Shown here: positions 1-5,904 of the stretch, piece after piece
Layout: each line of letters opens with the position of its first letter
Position numbering within the stretch: the first letter of the stretch is position 1
Notes under the pieces: model-generated
What the model was told of the DNA's origin: nothing
Databases searched by the model: none
What the model saw: only the letters and a program-made list of their open reading frames with translations
Program-made: the position numbers and the translations under genes
DNA from: Oscillospiraceae bacterium
GTDB taxonomy: Bacteria; Bacillota_A; Clostridia; Oscillospirales; Ruminococcaceae
Reading direction: 5' to 3'
Length of the DNA stretch: 7,152 bases
NCBI GenBank assembly: GCA_017829075.1
Contig: JAGAJA010000015.1
Span: 1 to 7,152, forward strand

Positions 1-19
1 GCCCGCGAAGCGGGCTTTT
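1..19 (+). terminator. Rightward intrinsic terminator at the left edge
   Basis: A perfect 6-bp GC stem (GCCCGC, loop GAA, GCGGGC) is followed by TTTTG. It would end a rightward transcript coming from outside the window. The U-tract is only four bases long, so strength is uncertain. The upstream gene cannot be seen. Confidence 0.5.
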
Positions 20-27
20 GAAATCCG

Positions 28-121
28 TTTTTTGCCCCAGCTCTGCCGGGGCAAAAAACACTTCTATCCGCACAACTGTGCGAACTGACAGCTTTGCTGT
101 CAGTGAGTGCGGGCAGTGCGG
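28..121. repeat. Cluster of perfect palindromes, no gene
   Basis: Three further perfect hairpins follow in quick succession: 28-58 (TTTTTTGCCCC, 9-nt loop, GGGGCAAAAAA), 69-82 (CGCAC, AACT, GTGCG) and 85-103 (CTGACAGC, TTT, GCTGTCAG). CCGCAC at 68-73 can also pair with GTGCGG at 107-112, closing a branched structure around the last hairpin. The 28-58 palindrome has its A/T flank in the wrong order for a terminator on either strand, because T comes before the stem and A after it. The group resembles the REP-like palindromic spacers of gut Firmicutes. No coding region is credible here. Confidence 0.5.
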
Positions 122-133
122 ATGTTCGGCGAG

Positions 134-155
134 AAAGTCCCTTTAGGGACTTTTT
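134..155 (-). terminator. Candidate terminator of the leftward operon
   Basis: AAAGTCCC and GGGACTTT form a perfect 8-bp stem with a 4-nt loop, starting about 15 bases past the stop codon of the last operon gene (CPBP protease). Read leftward, the stem ends in CTTTCTC, a short U-rich tail. Read rightward, it ends in CTTTTTC, so it may work in both directions. Its position just after the operon is the main support. Confidence 0.5.
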
Positions 156-168
156 CGACGGTCTGCAA

Positions 169-1038
169 TTACGTTTTCTTTTCCTTTTTACTGTCACGAA
201 GCATAAGTATAAGGAACACCAGACTGATCAAAAAGCTAGGGATCGAAGCAATCAATTCATCTGCAATAACCAGCGGACGATTCTCAGGTATACCGCTTAA
301 AAAAAGCTGTCCAATGCCTTTTCCGCCGAAATTGATGGAAGCGTGCATAATTGCGGCAGGATAAATTGAGCCTGTCTTTTTTGCGAGCCACATCAGCCCC
401 ATGCCCCAAAATGTGCAGGTAATACACATAGCCAGAATACCCAGATAGGGATAGCCGTCATACTCCGTGCCGAAGTTATGCCCGACGACCGTAAGCTCTG
501 CGTGCCAGAGTCCCCAGATGATTCCTCCGACTACAACAGTGCCTGTCCTGCCCAGCAGCGGCTCCATTTTCTGGTTCATATATCCCCGCCAGCCGAATTC
601 CTCACCAAAGGTGTTGAAAGCCATAAGCGGAACAATAGACAGGGTCAGCAGGACATTTCCGATGATCTGCGTACCGTTCATTCCTCCGCCTATATCGGAA
701 AAATCGCCATTGCCGTATATTATTGTTGCGAAAACACACTCGGCAATGCCCATAGCAACCGGTGTGAATACTGCGATCAGGTAGTATTTTATGTTTCCCT
801 TTAATTTCAGGTGCAGCATACTGTTATGCCATCCCTCATGTGTGAGTTTACGGGTAATGACGTTGGCAAGAGCAGGTCCAAAGCCTACAACAAGAGCGAA
901 AAAAGGCATTTTGTAGGTCTCAAACCATTCGTGATAGCCGACGGTGCAGTTCAGTATAATTGCAGGAATCCACGAAATTCCGAATGCCAGCAGAAGAAAA
1001 ATGATGAGCCGTTTTGCTTCAAGCTTTTTATTTATCAT
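169..1038 (-). CDS. CPBP-family intramembrane metalloprotease
   Basis: A 289-aa polytopic membrane protein of the CPBP family (CAAX prenyl protease / bacteriocin-processing, Abi), whose members cut within or near membranes using a metal. All family motifs are visible: GEEFGWRGY at about 145-153 (Glu pair and Arg), GLWHA at about 176-180 (motif 2 His) and MHASINF at about 231-237 (motif 3 His and Asn). About seven to eight hydrophobic segments span the chain, the first at about residues 11-30. Length is normal, so the protein looks complete and probably active. It is the last gene of the GntR-ABC operon: its ATG overlaps the permease stop by 11 bp, and AAGGGAG lies 9 nt upstream. Bacterial CPBP proteins next to ABC exporters are often tied to peptide export, peptide immunity or envelope stress; the substrate here is unknown. 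Confidence 0.85.
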   Translation of the reverse strand: MINKKLEAKRLIIFLLLAFGISWIPAIILNCTVGYHEWFETYKMPFFALVVGFGPALANVITRKLTHEGWHNSMLHLKLKGNIKYYLIAVFTPVAMGIAECVFATIIYGNGDFSDIGGGMNGTQIIGNVLLTLSIVPLMAFNTFGEEFGWRGYMNQKMEPLLGRTGTVVVGGIIWGLWHAELTVVGHNFGTEYDGYPYLGILAMCITCTFWGMGLMWLAKKTGSIYPAAIMHASINFGGKGIGQLFLSGIPENRPLVIADELIASIPSFLISLVFLILMLRDSKKEKKT

Positions 1039-2614
1039 ACTCGTTCACTCCCTTCATGAAGATTTTGCAGGATACCTTGTAGGACAAAATATACGCTCCC
1101 ACAGAGAAACCAGGGAATATTCCAAGCAGCAGCATTGTAAGGTCGCTGTGGTCGCCTGTCATGAATCCTGCCAGCCATTCGAATACCTTATCCTGAATTT
1201 CCCTTGGAATAAACGACAGTACCACTACTGCCACTATGGCAAGGCAAAGTATTATGATAAGATTAACGATACTTCCCTTCTTTTCGCCGAAACGAAGCAT
1301 CATCGGAATTGCAAACGAATTCTGAAGAATAAGCACAAAGAAAAGTATGACAGATATACTTGTAAAGCTGATAAGCTCTTCTCCAAGGGCAAACCAGCGG
1401 ATTGTAGCAACAAGAGTTTCAGCAACATAGCTTGAAACGAAATAAAGCCCGCACATAGCAAAGGAAAGTACATACTTTGTGTACAGGAACTTTTTTACAC
1501 CCATTGGCGCGGAAGCTATAAAATATGCCCAAAGCTTTTTGTCATCGCCGTGAAAAACGCTCATCAGCAAGCCGGCTACACTAAAAAAGCCAAGAGCGAT
1601 GGACACAATACGAATTACGTCCGATGTCAGCGTTTCGACTATCCAGCCGCCACCGCCGTTTTCCTCGTTCAGTGAAGCAATAGAAATACATACTGTCAGA
1701 AAAATCAGTATAAAAAACGGAAGAATTATTACCGCAAAGATACTTTTCTTATTCTGTCTGAGTTCCTTGTAAAGAAAACCCACAGCCTCGCAGTGCGGCG
1801 CGGCAGTATCTATCGCTTTTTCTGCCCTGACCTTTGCCTTTTTTACTTTTATGCCGCCCAAATGCGCATACTGCAAGTGATGACGAATAACAGCAAAGTA
1901 AACGGCGAAAAGAACAAGAGTAAGCGGTATAAGCCACAGCAGCATTTCGCCTGTCAGCATTGAAATAATACCGAAGGACAAAGGCTCGTTGCTGTCCGAA
2001 TTAAACAGATCCGCAAAATCAAAACCGACGCATTTCAGTATTACTAAGGCAATACAAACTATGGAAACTACGCAGATCAAGTTGCCCCTCTCGTGCATTT
2101 TCGTGTATTCATCGGTATTTCTTGCACGAAGCACAAAAAAGTCGATGATGATTTTTGAAAGCAGTAACAGATCCAGAAACATAAATTGCAAAATCACATA
2201 TCCGATTTGAAATTGTGTACCTGCAATTGTATTGATTATGAAAACGCAAACCATGCTAAGCGGCACAGATATGCCGAGCGTACCGATAAGGCATATAAGC
2301 TTTACTGCCGCACGCTCGGAAGCCGATAAAGGCAGGGCATAGGAATAATTGTGCCAGCCGCTGTTAAGGTCGCTTTTGAAAGTGTCATCATTCGCAAAAA
2401 CCACCATCGGATATAGCATGATAAGCATAGAAAACATTTCAGCAAATGATTTCACCATATTTTCACTTCCGGGCATTTGCTCAAACAGATTAGTAAACAA
2501 AAATGTCCCCGCGATGAAAAAGGCGGAAAATGCAAATAAAGCCAGAAATCCTATTATGTACAGCTTTCGGCATACTTTAAATTCACGGAAAATCAGCGAA
2601 CGAATTTTTGTCAT
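1028..2614 (-). CDS. ABC-2 type transporter permease, two-unit form
   Basis: A 528-aa integral membrane protein, the probable permease partner of the ATPase encoded just upstream. It looks like two ABC-2 halves joined head to tail. Each half has an N-terminal membrane segment after a short basic stretch (about 18-40 and 294-316). Each then has the typical polar loop of the family (YALPLSASERAAVKL at about 92-106 and IASAPMGVKKFLYTKYV at about 366-382), followed by several membrane segments. A basic cytoplasmic linker at about 250-285 separates the halves. Start choice: an upstream GTG at 2623 directly abuts the AAGGGAG motif, so it is unlikely. The ATG at 2614 has the motif 8 nt upstream and shares an ATGA overlap with the ATPase stop codon, which suggests coupled translation. 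The transported compound cannot be read from the sequence; family relatives export or detoxify peptide antibiotics and other amphipathic compounds. Confidence 0.85.
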   Translation of the reverse strand: MTKIRSLIFREFKVCRKLYIIGFLALFAFSAFFIAGTFLFTNLFEQMPGSENMVKSFAEMFSMLIMLYPMVVFANDDTFKSDLNSGWHNYSYALPLSASERAAVKLICLIGTLGISVPLSMVCVFIINTIAGTQFQIGYVILQFMFLDLLLLSKIIIDFFVLRARNTDEYTKMHERGNLICVVSIVCIALVILKCVGFDFADLFNSDSNEPLSFGIISMLTGEMLLWLIPLTLVLFAVYFAVIRHHLQYAHLGGIKVKKAKVRAEKAIDTAAPHCEAVGFLYKELRQNKKSIFAVIILPFFILIFLTVCISIASLNEENGGGGWIVETLTSDVIRIVSIALGFFSVAGLLMSVFHGDDKKLWAYFIASAPMGVKKFLYTKYVLSFAMCGLYFVSSYVAETLVATIRWFALGEELISFTSISVILFFVLILQNSFAIPMMLRFGEKKGSIVNLIIILCLAIVAVVVLSFIPREIQDKVFEWLAGFMTGDHSDLTMLLLGIFPGFSVGAYILSYKVSCKIFMKGVNEYDK

Positions 2615-3492
2615 GAGTTCCACTCCCTTTCGTCCTTGTGAACATAGTAAAGCATAATGTCGTCAAGGCTTGCGGGGTCGATGATCGCGCCGCTGTATTT
2701 GTAGGACGCAGACTGCCGGTCGCAGAGCATAACCTCTGCGCCGTAGGTATTCATACGCACGCTTACAATATCTTCCGGATCAATGTTAGAAAGCTCCGAT
2801 TTATCGCATTTGAGAATACCGTGGCATTCGAGAATGTCATCTTTATATCCCGAAATCAGCATCCTGCCTTTGTCAATAAAGGTTACGCTGTCTGCGATCT
2901 TTTCAAGGTCGGAGGTAATGTGCGAGGACATAAGAATAGACCGCTCGCCGTCCTGAAGATACTCCATAAAAATGTGCAGGATCTCATCACGCACAACCGG
3001 ATCAAGACCCGTGGTAGCCTCGTCCATTACAAGCAATTCGGCATTGTGAGAAAGGGCGCAGGCTATCTGAAGCTTCATTTTCATACCCTTTGAAAACTCG
3101 CCGATCTTCTTTTTCATCGGAAGTCCGAAACGCTCTAAATACTGAGTATAAACAGCGTTATCCCACTGCGGATAAATTCCCTCAAATATACGCGCCATAT
3201 CCTTTGCATTGAAAACATCGTGGAACGGCAGTTCATCAAAAACAACGGAAATACGTTCCTTGATCTCCTGTTCGTTCTGAAGATGATCCAGACCCAGCAG
3301 CTTTATTTCTCCCTCGTCAATGTTTATGATGTTCAGCAGACTGCGGATCGTGGTGGTTTTGCCTGCGCCGTTCTGACCGATAAAGCCCATGATCGAGCCT
3401 TTCGGCACATTGAAGCTGATGTTGTCCAGCGTAAAGCCGCTGTATTTTTTCGTAACACCTGAAATCTCAATTGCGTTTTCATATGTAGCCAT
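2611..3492 (-). CDS. ABC transporter ATP-binding protein (YtrB/BcrA-like)
   Basis: A 293-aa cytoplasmic ATPase that should power the downstream ABC-2 permease. Using the chosen start, it shows Walker A GQNGAGKTT at about 39-47, the signature region EFSKGMKMKLQIA at about 132-144 (a variant of LSGGQ, common in this subfamily), Walker B LLVMDE at about 153-158, a D-loop GLDP and the H-loop His at about 191. Where the Q-loop glutamine is expected it reads VFDELPF, a deviation usual in GntR-linked ABC proteins. The C-terminal 90 residues resemble the regulatory tail of drug or bacitracin exporters. Start choice: an ATG at 3498 lies only 3 nt from GGAGG, whereas the ATG at 3492 has it at 9 nt and is preferred. 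The first ATG overlaps the stop of the GntR gene. The gene is complete and the ATP sites look intact. Confidence 0.9.
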   Translation of the reverse strand: MATYENAIEISGVTKKYSGFTLDNISFNVPKGSIMGFIGQNGAGKTTTIRSLLNIINIDEGEIKLLGLDHLQNEQEIKERISVVFDELPFHDVFNAKDMARIFEGIYPQWDNAVYTQYLERFGLPMKKKIGEFSKGMKMKLQIACALSHNAELLVMDEATTGLDPVVRDEILHIFMEYLQDGERSILMSSHITSDLEKIADSVTFIDKGRMLISGYKDDILECHGILKCDKSELSNIDPEDIVSVRMNTYGAEVMLCDRQSASYKYSGAIIDPASLDDIMLYYVHKDEREWNS

Positions 3493-3494
3493 GG

Positions 3495-3869
3495 TCATTC
3501 TCCTCCGTTTACAAGGTCGAGCAATTCGTGAAGCTCCTGCATAGAAATCCCTATCTTTCGCGCTTTATCGCCTGCCTCCATAAGCAGGGATTCAATCTGT
3601 TTGATCTGTTCTTCACGCAGCAGCTCTAAATTCTGTGCCTTTACGAAAGAGCCTTTGCCTGTAAACGATTCAATAAAGCCGTCACGCTCAAGCTCCTCGT
3701 ATGCACGCTTGGTAGTCATAAAGCTGATATGAAGTTCAACAGCAAGATTGCGCATAGATGGGAGCATTTCCCCCTCTTTCAGCTTGCCCTCAAGTATCAG
3801 CGTCTTGATTTGGTTTACAATCTGCAAATAGATTGCCTCACCGTTTGCATTACTGATGTTGATATTCAT
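3495..3869 (-). CDS. GntR-family repressor, YtrA subfamily
   Basis: A 124-aa DNA-binding regulator. Residues about 12-78 form a GntR winged helix: AIYLQIVNQIKTLI, LPSMRNLAVELHIS as the helix-turn-helix, RAYEELERDGFIES, and the wing TGKGSFV. The C-terminal 45 residues are only two helices, too short for a FadR or HutC effector domain; this is the YtrA arrangement. YtrA-type genes normally head an operon for an ABC exporter and repress it until envelope or antibiotic stress, and the same layout is seen here. The possible GTG start at 3881 lies inside the AAGGAG motif. The ATG at 3869, 11 nt after it, is preferred. A likely operator lies about 600 bp upstream over the promoter, and a perfect AGTGTACACT palindrome sits between the ribosome site and the start. 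The function is firm; the inducer is unknown. Confidence 0.88.
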   Translation of the reverse strand: MNINISNANGEAIYLQIVNQIKTLILEGKLKEGEMLPSMRNLAVELHISFMTTKRAYEELERDGFIESFTGKGSFVKAQNLELLREEQIKQIESLLMEAGDKARKIGISMQELHELLDLVNGGE

Positions 3870-3872
3870 TTT

Positions 3873-3882
3873 AGTGTACACT
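3873..3882. promoter_or_regulatory. AGTGTACACT palindrome at the gntR start
   Basis: A perfect 10-bp palindrome lies between the ribosome binding site (AAGGAG) and the ATG at 3869. Its half-sites AGTGTA/TACACT resemble the half-sites I recall for the YtrA operator of Bacillus subtilis, but here they are fused without a spacer. It could be a second operator, or chance. Confidence 0.35.
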
Positions 3883-3893
3883 CCTTGGGATTA

Positions 3894-3984
3894 GGGACGC
3901 GCTGAATAAAGCGAAGCGTAACAAAATCAGACCCGCGAGTTCCTGCGTTTGAGCGGGTCGATTTTGTTTTATTCAGCGCTTCCC
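3894..3984. repeat. 91-bp palindromic element, copy 1
   Basis: The ends are inverted repeats: GGGACGCGCTGAATAAA on the left and TTTATTCAGCGCTTCCC on the right. The inner arms AACAAAATC/GATTTTGTT and GACCCGC/GCGGGTC continue the pairing, interrupted by a 9-10 nt bulge (GCGAAGCGT) on the left arm. The loop is about 16 nt. The whole unit folds into one long hairpin with a GC stem followed by a T-rich stretch on both strands, so it could also stop transcription. It lies only 12 bp upstream of the gntR ribosome binding site. Confidence 0.85.
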
Positions 3985-3985
3985 A

Positions 3986-4076
3986 GGGACGCGCTGAATA
4001 AAGCGAAGCGTAACAAAATCAGACCCGCGAGTTTCCGCGTTTGAGCGGGTCGATTTTGTTTTATTCAGCGCTTCCC
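3986..4076. repeat. 91-bp palindromic element, copy 2
   Basis: A tandem second copy, separated from the first by a single A, same orientation, differing at only two loop positions (those matching 3942 and 3944). The pair is bordered by TTA at 3891-3893 and TTA at 4077-4079, a possible 3-bp target duplication. The near identity points to recent duplication or double insertion. Confidence 0.85.
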
Positions 4077-4111
4077 TTAGGTACCTGCAAGCCTTCCGGA
4101 CGGCTGTGCAA

Positions 4112-4442
4112 GGGAAGCACTGAATAAATCTGGTGCGCAGATTGCGAAGTCAGATTTTTCGTCAGATTGTACAACTTGCGGTTGTCGACGTAAGCGAAGC
4201 GTATTCAAGTCGACAACTCGTGAGCGCAGGCGGGCTGGTCTGTCGGTCAACCCCTCTGGCACTTGCGTGCCACCTCCCCCGCCGGGGGAGACACGCCCGT
4301 CAAGCGAAATTTGTGCAATATGCAAGTTTGGCACAACAAGCAACTGATTCTTTAGCGCATCATGTGACATTTTGCGCCAAACTAGAAAGATGCAAGCAAG
4401 ATGCGTACCAAGCCGTCAGGCGTGATTTGTTCAGTGTTTCCC
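4112..4442. mobile_element. 331-bp MITE-like element
   Basis: The element is bounded by imperfect 19-bp terminal inverted repeats: GGGAAGCACTGAATAAATC at 4112-4130 and the complement of GGGAAACACTGAACAAATC at 4424-4442 (2 mismatches). A two-base AA lies on each outer flank. It carries no credible gene; open frames inside it are rich in Arg/Pro and lack ribosome sites. The interior holds three perfect hairpins: GTTGTCGAC/GTCGACAAC (4181-4217), TGGCAC/GTGCCA (4257-4272) and CTCCCCC/GGGGGAG (4274-4290). It shares its terminal motif and the internal stretch AAGCGAAGCGTA with the 91-bp elements, so one transposase source probably moved all three. No transposase of that kind is in the window. Confidence 0.75.
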
Positions 4443-4449
4443 AAGTATA

Positions 4450-4476
4450 AATTGTATAACCTCTATGTATACAATT
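4450..4476. promoter_or_regulatory. Perfect inverted-repeat operator, probable GntR site
   Basis: AATTGTATA and TATACAATT form a perfect 9+9 inverted repeat with a 9-bp spacer. It overlaps the leftward -10 box at 4474-4479 and covers the expected transcription start. A bound dimer would block the promoter. GTATA...TATAC half-sites fit GntR-type operators in general. The assignment to the GntR protein encoded downstream is inferred from position and autoregulation in the family. Confidence 0.65.
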
Positions 4477-4502
4477 ATATCATCTGAGTTACGGTTTGTC
4501 AA
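4474..4502 (-). promoter_or_regulatory. Consensus sigma-A promoter, leftward
   Basis: On the minus strand the sequence reads TTGACA (4502-4497), a 17-bp spacer, then TATAAT (4479-4474), a full match to the vegetative consensus. Transcription would start near 4467 and run left through the MITE-like element and both 91-bp hairpins before reaching the gntR gene, a leader of about 600 nt. No other leftward gene lies between. Confidence 0.8.
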
Positions 4503-4697
4503 TAGGTTTTCAGAAATATGTTTATAATACAAAGGAAACCCCGTCAATCAGAACCGGACAAGGAATGCGCGGCAAGATACCCGTCCCAAAAGCGGCTCTG
4601 CTCCGTTACTTTGTCGGAGCGTAAGTGGCTAAGTTCTTTGCAGTTCTTTGCAGTTCTTTTCGTGATATGCTGAACAAAAACGAAAGGAGCGAAGGAA
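4503..4697 (+). promoter_or_regulatory. Leader of the replication-type gene, with 10-bp direct repeats
   Basis: This stretch has no gene. A TATAAT box lies at 4523-4528, but no -35 at a normal distance is seen, so a rightward promoter is only possible. GCTCCG at 4600-4605 and CGGAGC at 4615-4620 form an inverted repeat with a 9-bp spacer. Three direct repeats with an exact 10-bp period follow at 4631-4660, each holding AGTTCTTT. They could be iterons or operator sites of the protein encoded next. AAAGGAG 8 nt before 4698 is a good ribosome site. Confidence 0.4.
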
Positions 4698-5600
4698 ATG
4701 AAGATACTTGAACGGCTCAACCCGAAGAATACCGTTTCGTTCAGCCGCCCCATTGCTCACGCTTTGGGCTTAAATGCGGCGGTGGTTTACGCTGCGCTGA
4801 TCTCAAAGCAGGTGTATTATAAACAACACGATATGCTTGACGCGGAGGGCTTCTTCTACTCAACGATTGCCGATTTGGAGGAAAGCACCTCAATGTCGAA
4901 ATGCCAGCAGAGCAACGCAATTAAGGCATTGACCGAGGCTGGTTTGGTGGAATGCTGCAAGCGCGGTATGCCTGCCCGGAGATGTTTTCGTGTGCGTGAT
5001 GATGTGGAGCTTCTTGACAGATTTCTTGAACAGGGCGAAGAAGTTATGACCGAACTAAACCCGATTGCTCAGAAGTCGGACGAAAACGCTCCGTCCTGTT
5101 GCGCGGAAACCGAACAACAAGTCGGCGATTTTCCCGACAACAAGTCGGCGCAAAACGAGCCTTATACTATAAATCCTAATATAAATAAATCCAAAGAGAA
5201 TAATCCTAATCAATCAATCCAATCCGGCGGGATTGATGTGATGGATAATGTCGCTGAACGCAATGAGTATCTTGAAATAATCCGCGAGAATATCGAGTAC
5301 GACTGCTTTTCCGAAAAAGAAATGGTTGACGAGCTGGTAGAGATTATGCTTGATGTTATTTGCTCAACAAAGAAAACACTTCGGGTTCACGGCGAGGACT
5401 TGCCGACAGTGGTGGTTAAGAGCCGATTCCTGAAACTCAATCACGAACATATCGACTATGTGCTGACCTCGCTGAAAAAGAACACGTCTGCGGTTCGCAA
5501 CATTCACGCTTATCTCATCACTGCGCTTTACAACGCTCCGACTACGATTGACAGCTACTACACAGCGCTCGTCAATCACGATATGTACGGTAGTGGGTGA
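4698..5600 (+). CDS. Replication-initiator-like protein, winged helix plus DUF6017-like domain
   Basis: A 300-aa soluble protein. Residues about 10-100 look like a winged-helix DNA-binding domain (NTVSFSRPIAHALGLNAAVVY, then STSMSKCQQSNAIKALTEAGLVE as the recognition region and RRCFRV as the wing). A polar, Asn-rich linker covers about 115-185. Residues about 190-297 match the conserved tail found on RepA-like proteins of Firmicute conjugative elements and plasmids (DUF6017): IRENIEYD, VDELVEIMLDVICS, VVVKSRFLKL, NIHAYLITALYNAPTTID and LVNHDMYG. The protein is complete with a strong ribosome site. The role is inferred as replication or maintenance of a mobile element; biochemical activity is not shown by sequence. 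The direct repeats just upstream may be its binding sites. No relaxase, coupling protein or partition gene is adjacent, so this is likely a remnant or one end of an element. Confidence 0.75.
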   Translation: MKILERLNPKNTVSFSRPIAHALGLNAAVVYAALISKQVYYKQHDMLDAEGFFYSTIADLEESTSMSKCQQSNAIKALTEAGLVECCKRGMPARRCFRVRDDVELLDRFLEQGEEVMTELNPIAQKSDENAPSCCAETEQQVGDFPDNKSAQNEPYTINPNINKSKENNPNQSIQSGGIDVMDNVAERNEYLEIIRENIEYDCFSEKEMVDELVEIMLDVICSTKKTLRVHGEDLPTVVVKSRFLKLNHEHIDYVLTSLKKNTSAVRNIHAYLITALYNAPTTIDSYYTALVNHDMYGSG

Positions 5601-5653
5601 GCGCTAGGATTTCCGGACAGACGCAAGCTGGAGGCTTAAAGCGTGTATCGTAT

Positions 5654-5786
5654 GTTGCCCTTTATTGCGCGACATCGTGTCGCGCTTTTGGGACAACTGC
5701 GCTGATATCCTGTCAGCGCGTGTTGAGCTTTGTTGTGCAACATCGTGTCGCGCTTTTGGGGCAACGGCGCTGATATCCTGTCAGCG
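5654..5786. repeat. 54-bp tandem direct repeat with paired hairpins
   Basis: The unit at 5665-5718 recurs at 5733-5786 with four mismatches (68-bp period). Each unit holds two stem-loops: GCGCGACA, TCG, TGTCGCGC (perfect in unit 1; one mismatch and one wobble in unit 2), followed by TTTTG, and CGCTGATA, TCC, TGTCAGCG (one G-T wobble). In unit 1, GTTGCCC at 5654-5660 can also pair with GGGACAAC at 5690-5697, enclosing the first hairpin. In unit 2, GTTG and CAAC flank the hairpin in the same way. Open frames across it on either strand repeat the same peptide and have no ribosome site, so it is not coding. It could be an origin-related structure, a structured RNA or a palindromic repeat. Confidence 0.6.
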
Positions 5787-5904
5787 GACAAATAGCGTAC
5801 AATCTGATTGTAAGGCAAAAAGAAAGGCCCACAAAAGGCTTTGTTAAGCCAAATGCGAGTCTGATATCTATACAAAACAGCTCATAACGCGGGCGAATTC
5901 TTAG
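5787..5904. other. Non-coding stretch, small inverted repeats only
   Basis: No credible gene. TACAAT, CTG, ATTGTA at 5798-5812 is a perfect small inverted repeat. AAAGGCC at about 5823-5830 can pair with GGCTTT at 5837-5842 with one bulged base. Read leftward, this is followed by a T-rich CTTTCTTTTTG, so it might be a weak leftward terminator. Nothing else stands out. Confidence 0.35.

Noticed and set aside
28..58. Bidirectional intrinsic terminator
   Set aside because: T-run precedes and A-run follows the GC stem on both strands, so no U-tract follows the hairpin in either direction.
467..1435. Plus-strand frames of 82-163 aa opposite the CPBP and permease genes
   Set aside because: They are antisense shadows of genes with clear family motifs and overlapping operon structure.
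3879..3881. GTG start for the GntR gene
   Set aside because: It lies within the AAGGAG ribosome site itself; the ATG at 3869 has workable spacing.
4077..4450. Small proteins within the MITE-like element (97 aa minus, 105 aa plus)
   Set aside because: They run across the inverted repeats and hairpins, have no ribosome site, and their composition is set by the palindromes.
4496..4528. Rightward promoter for the replication-type gene
   Set aside because: TTGTCA and TATAAT are present but 21 bp apart, too far for a normal sigma-A promoter; kept only as a possibility.
5665..5786. Short CRISPR array
   Set aside because: Only two units, 54 bp long with internal hairpins and a 14-bp gap; no spacer-like pattern and no cas genes.
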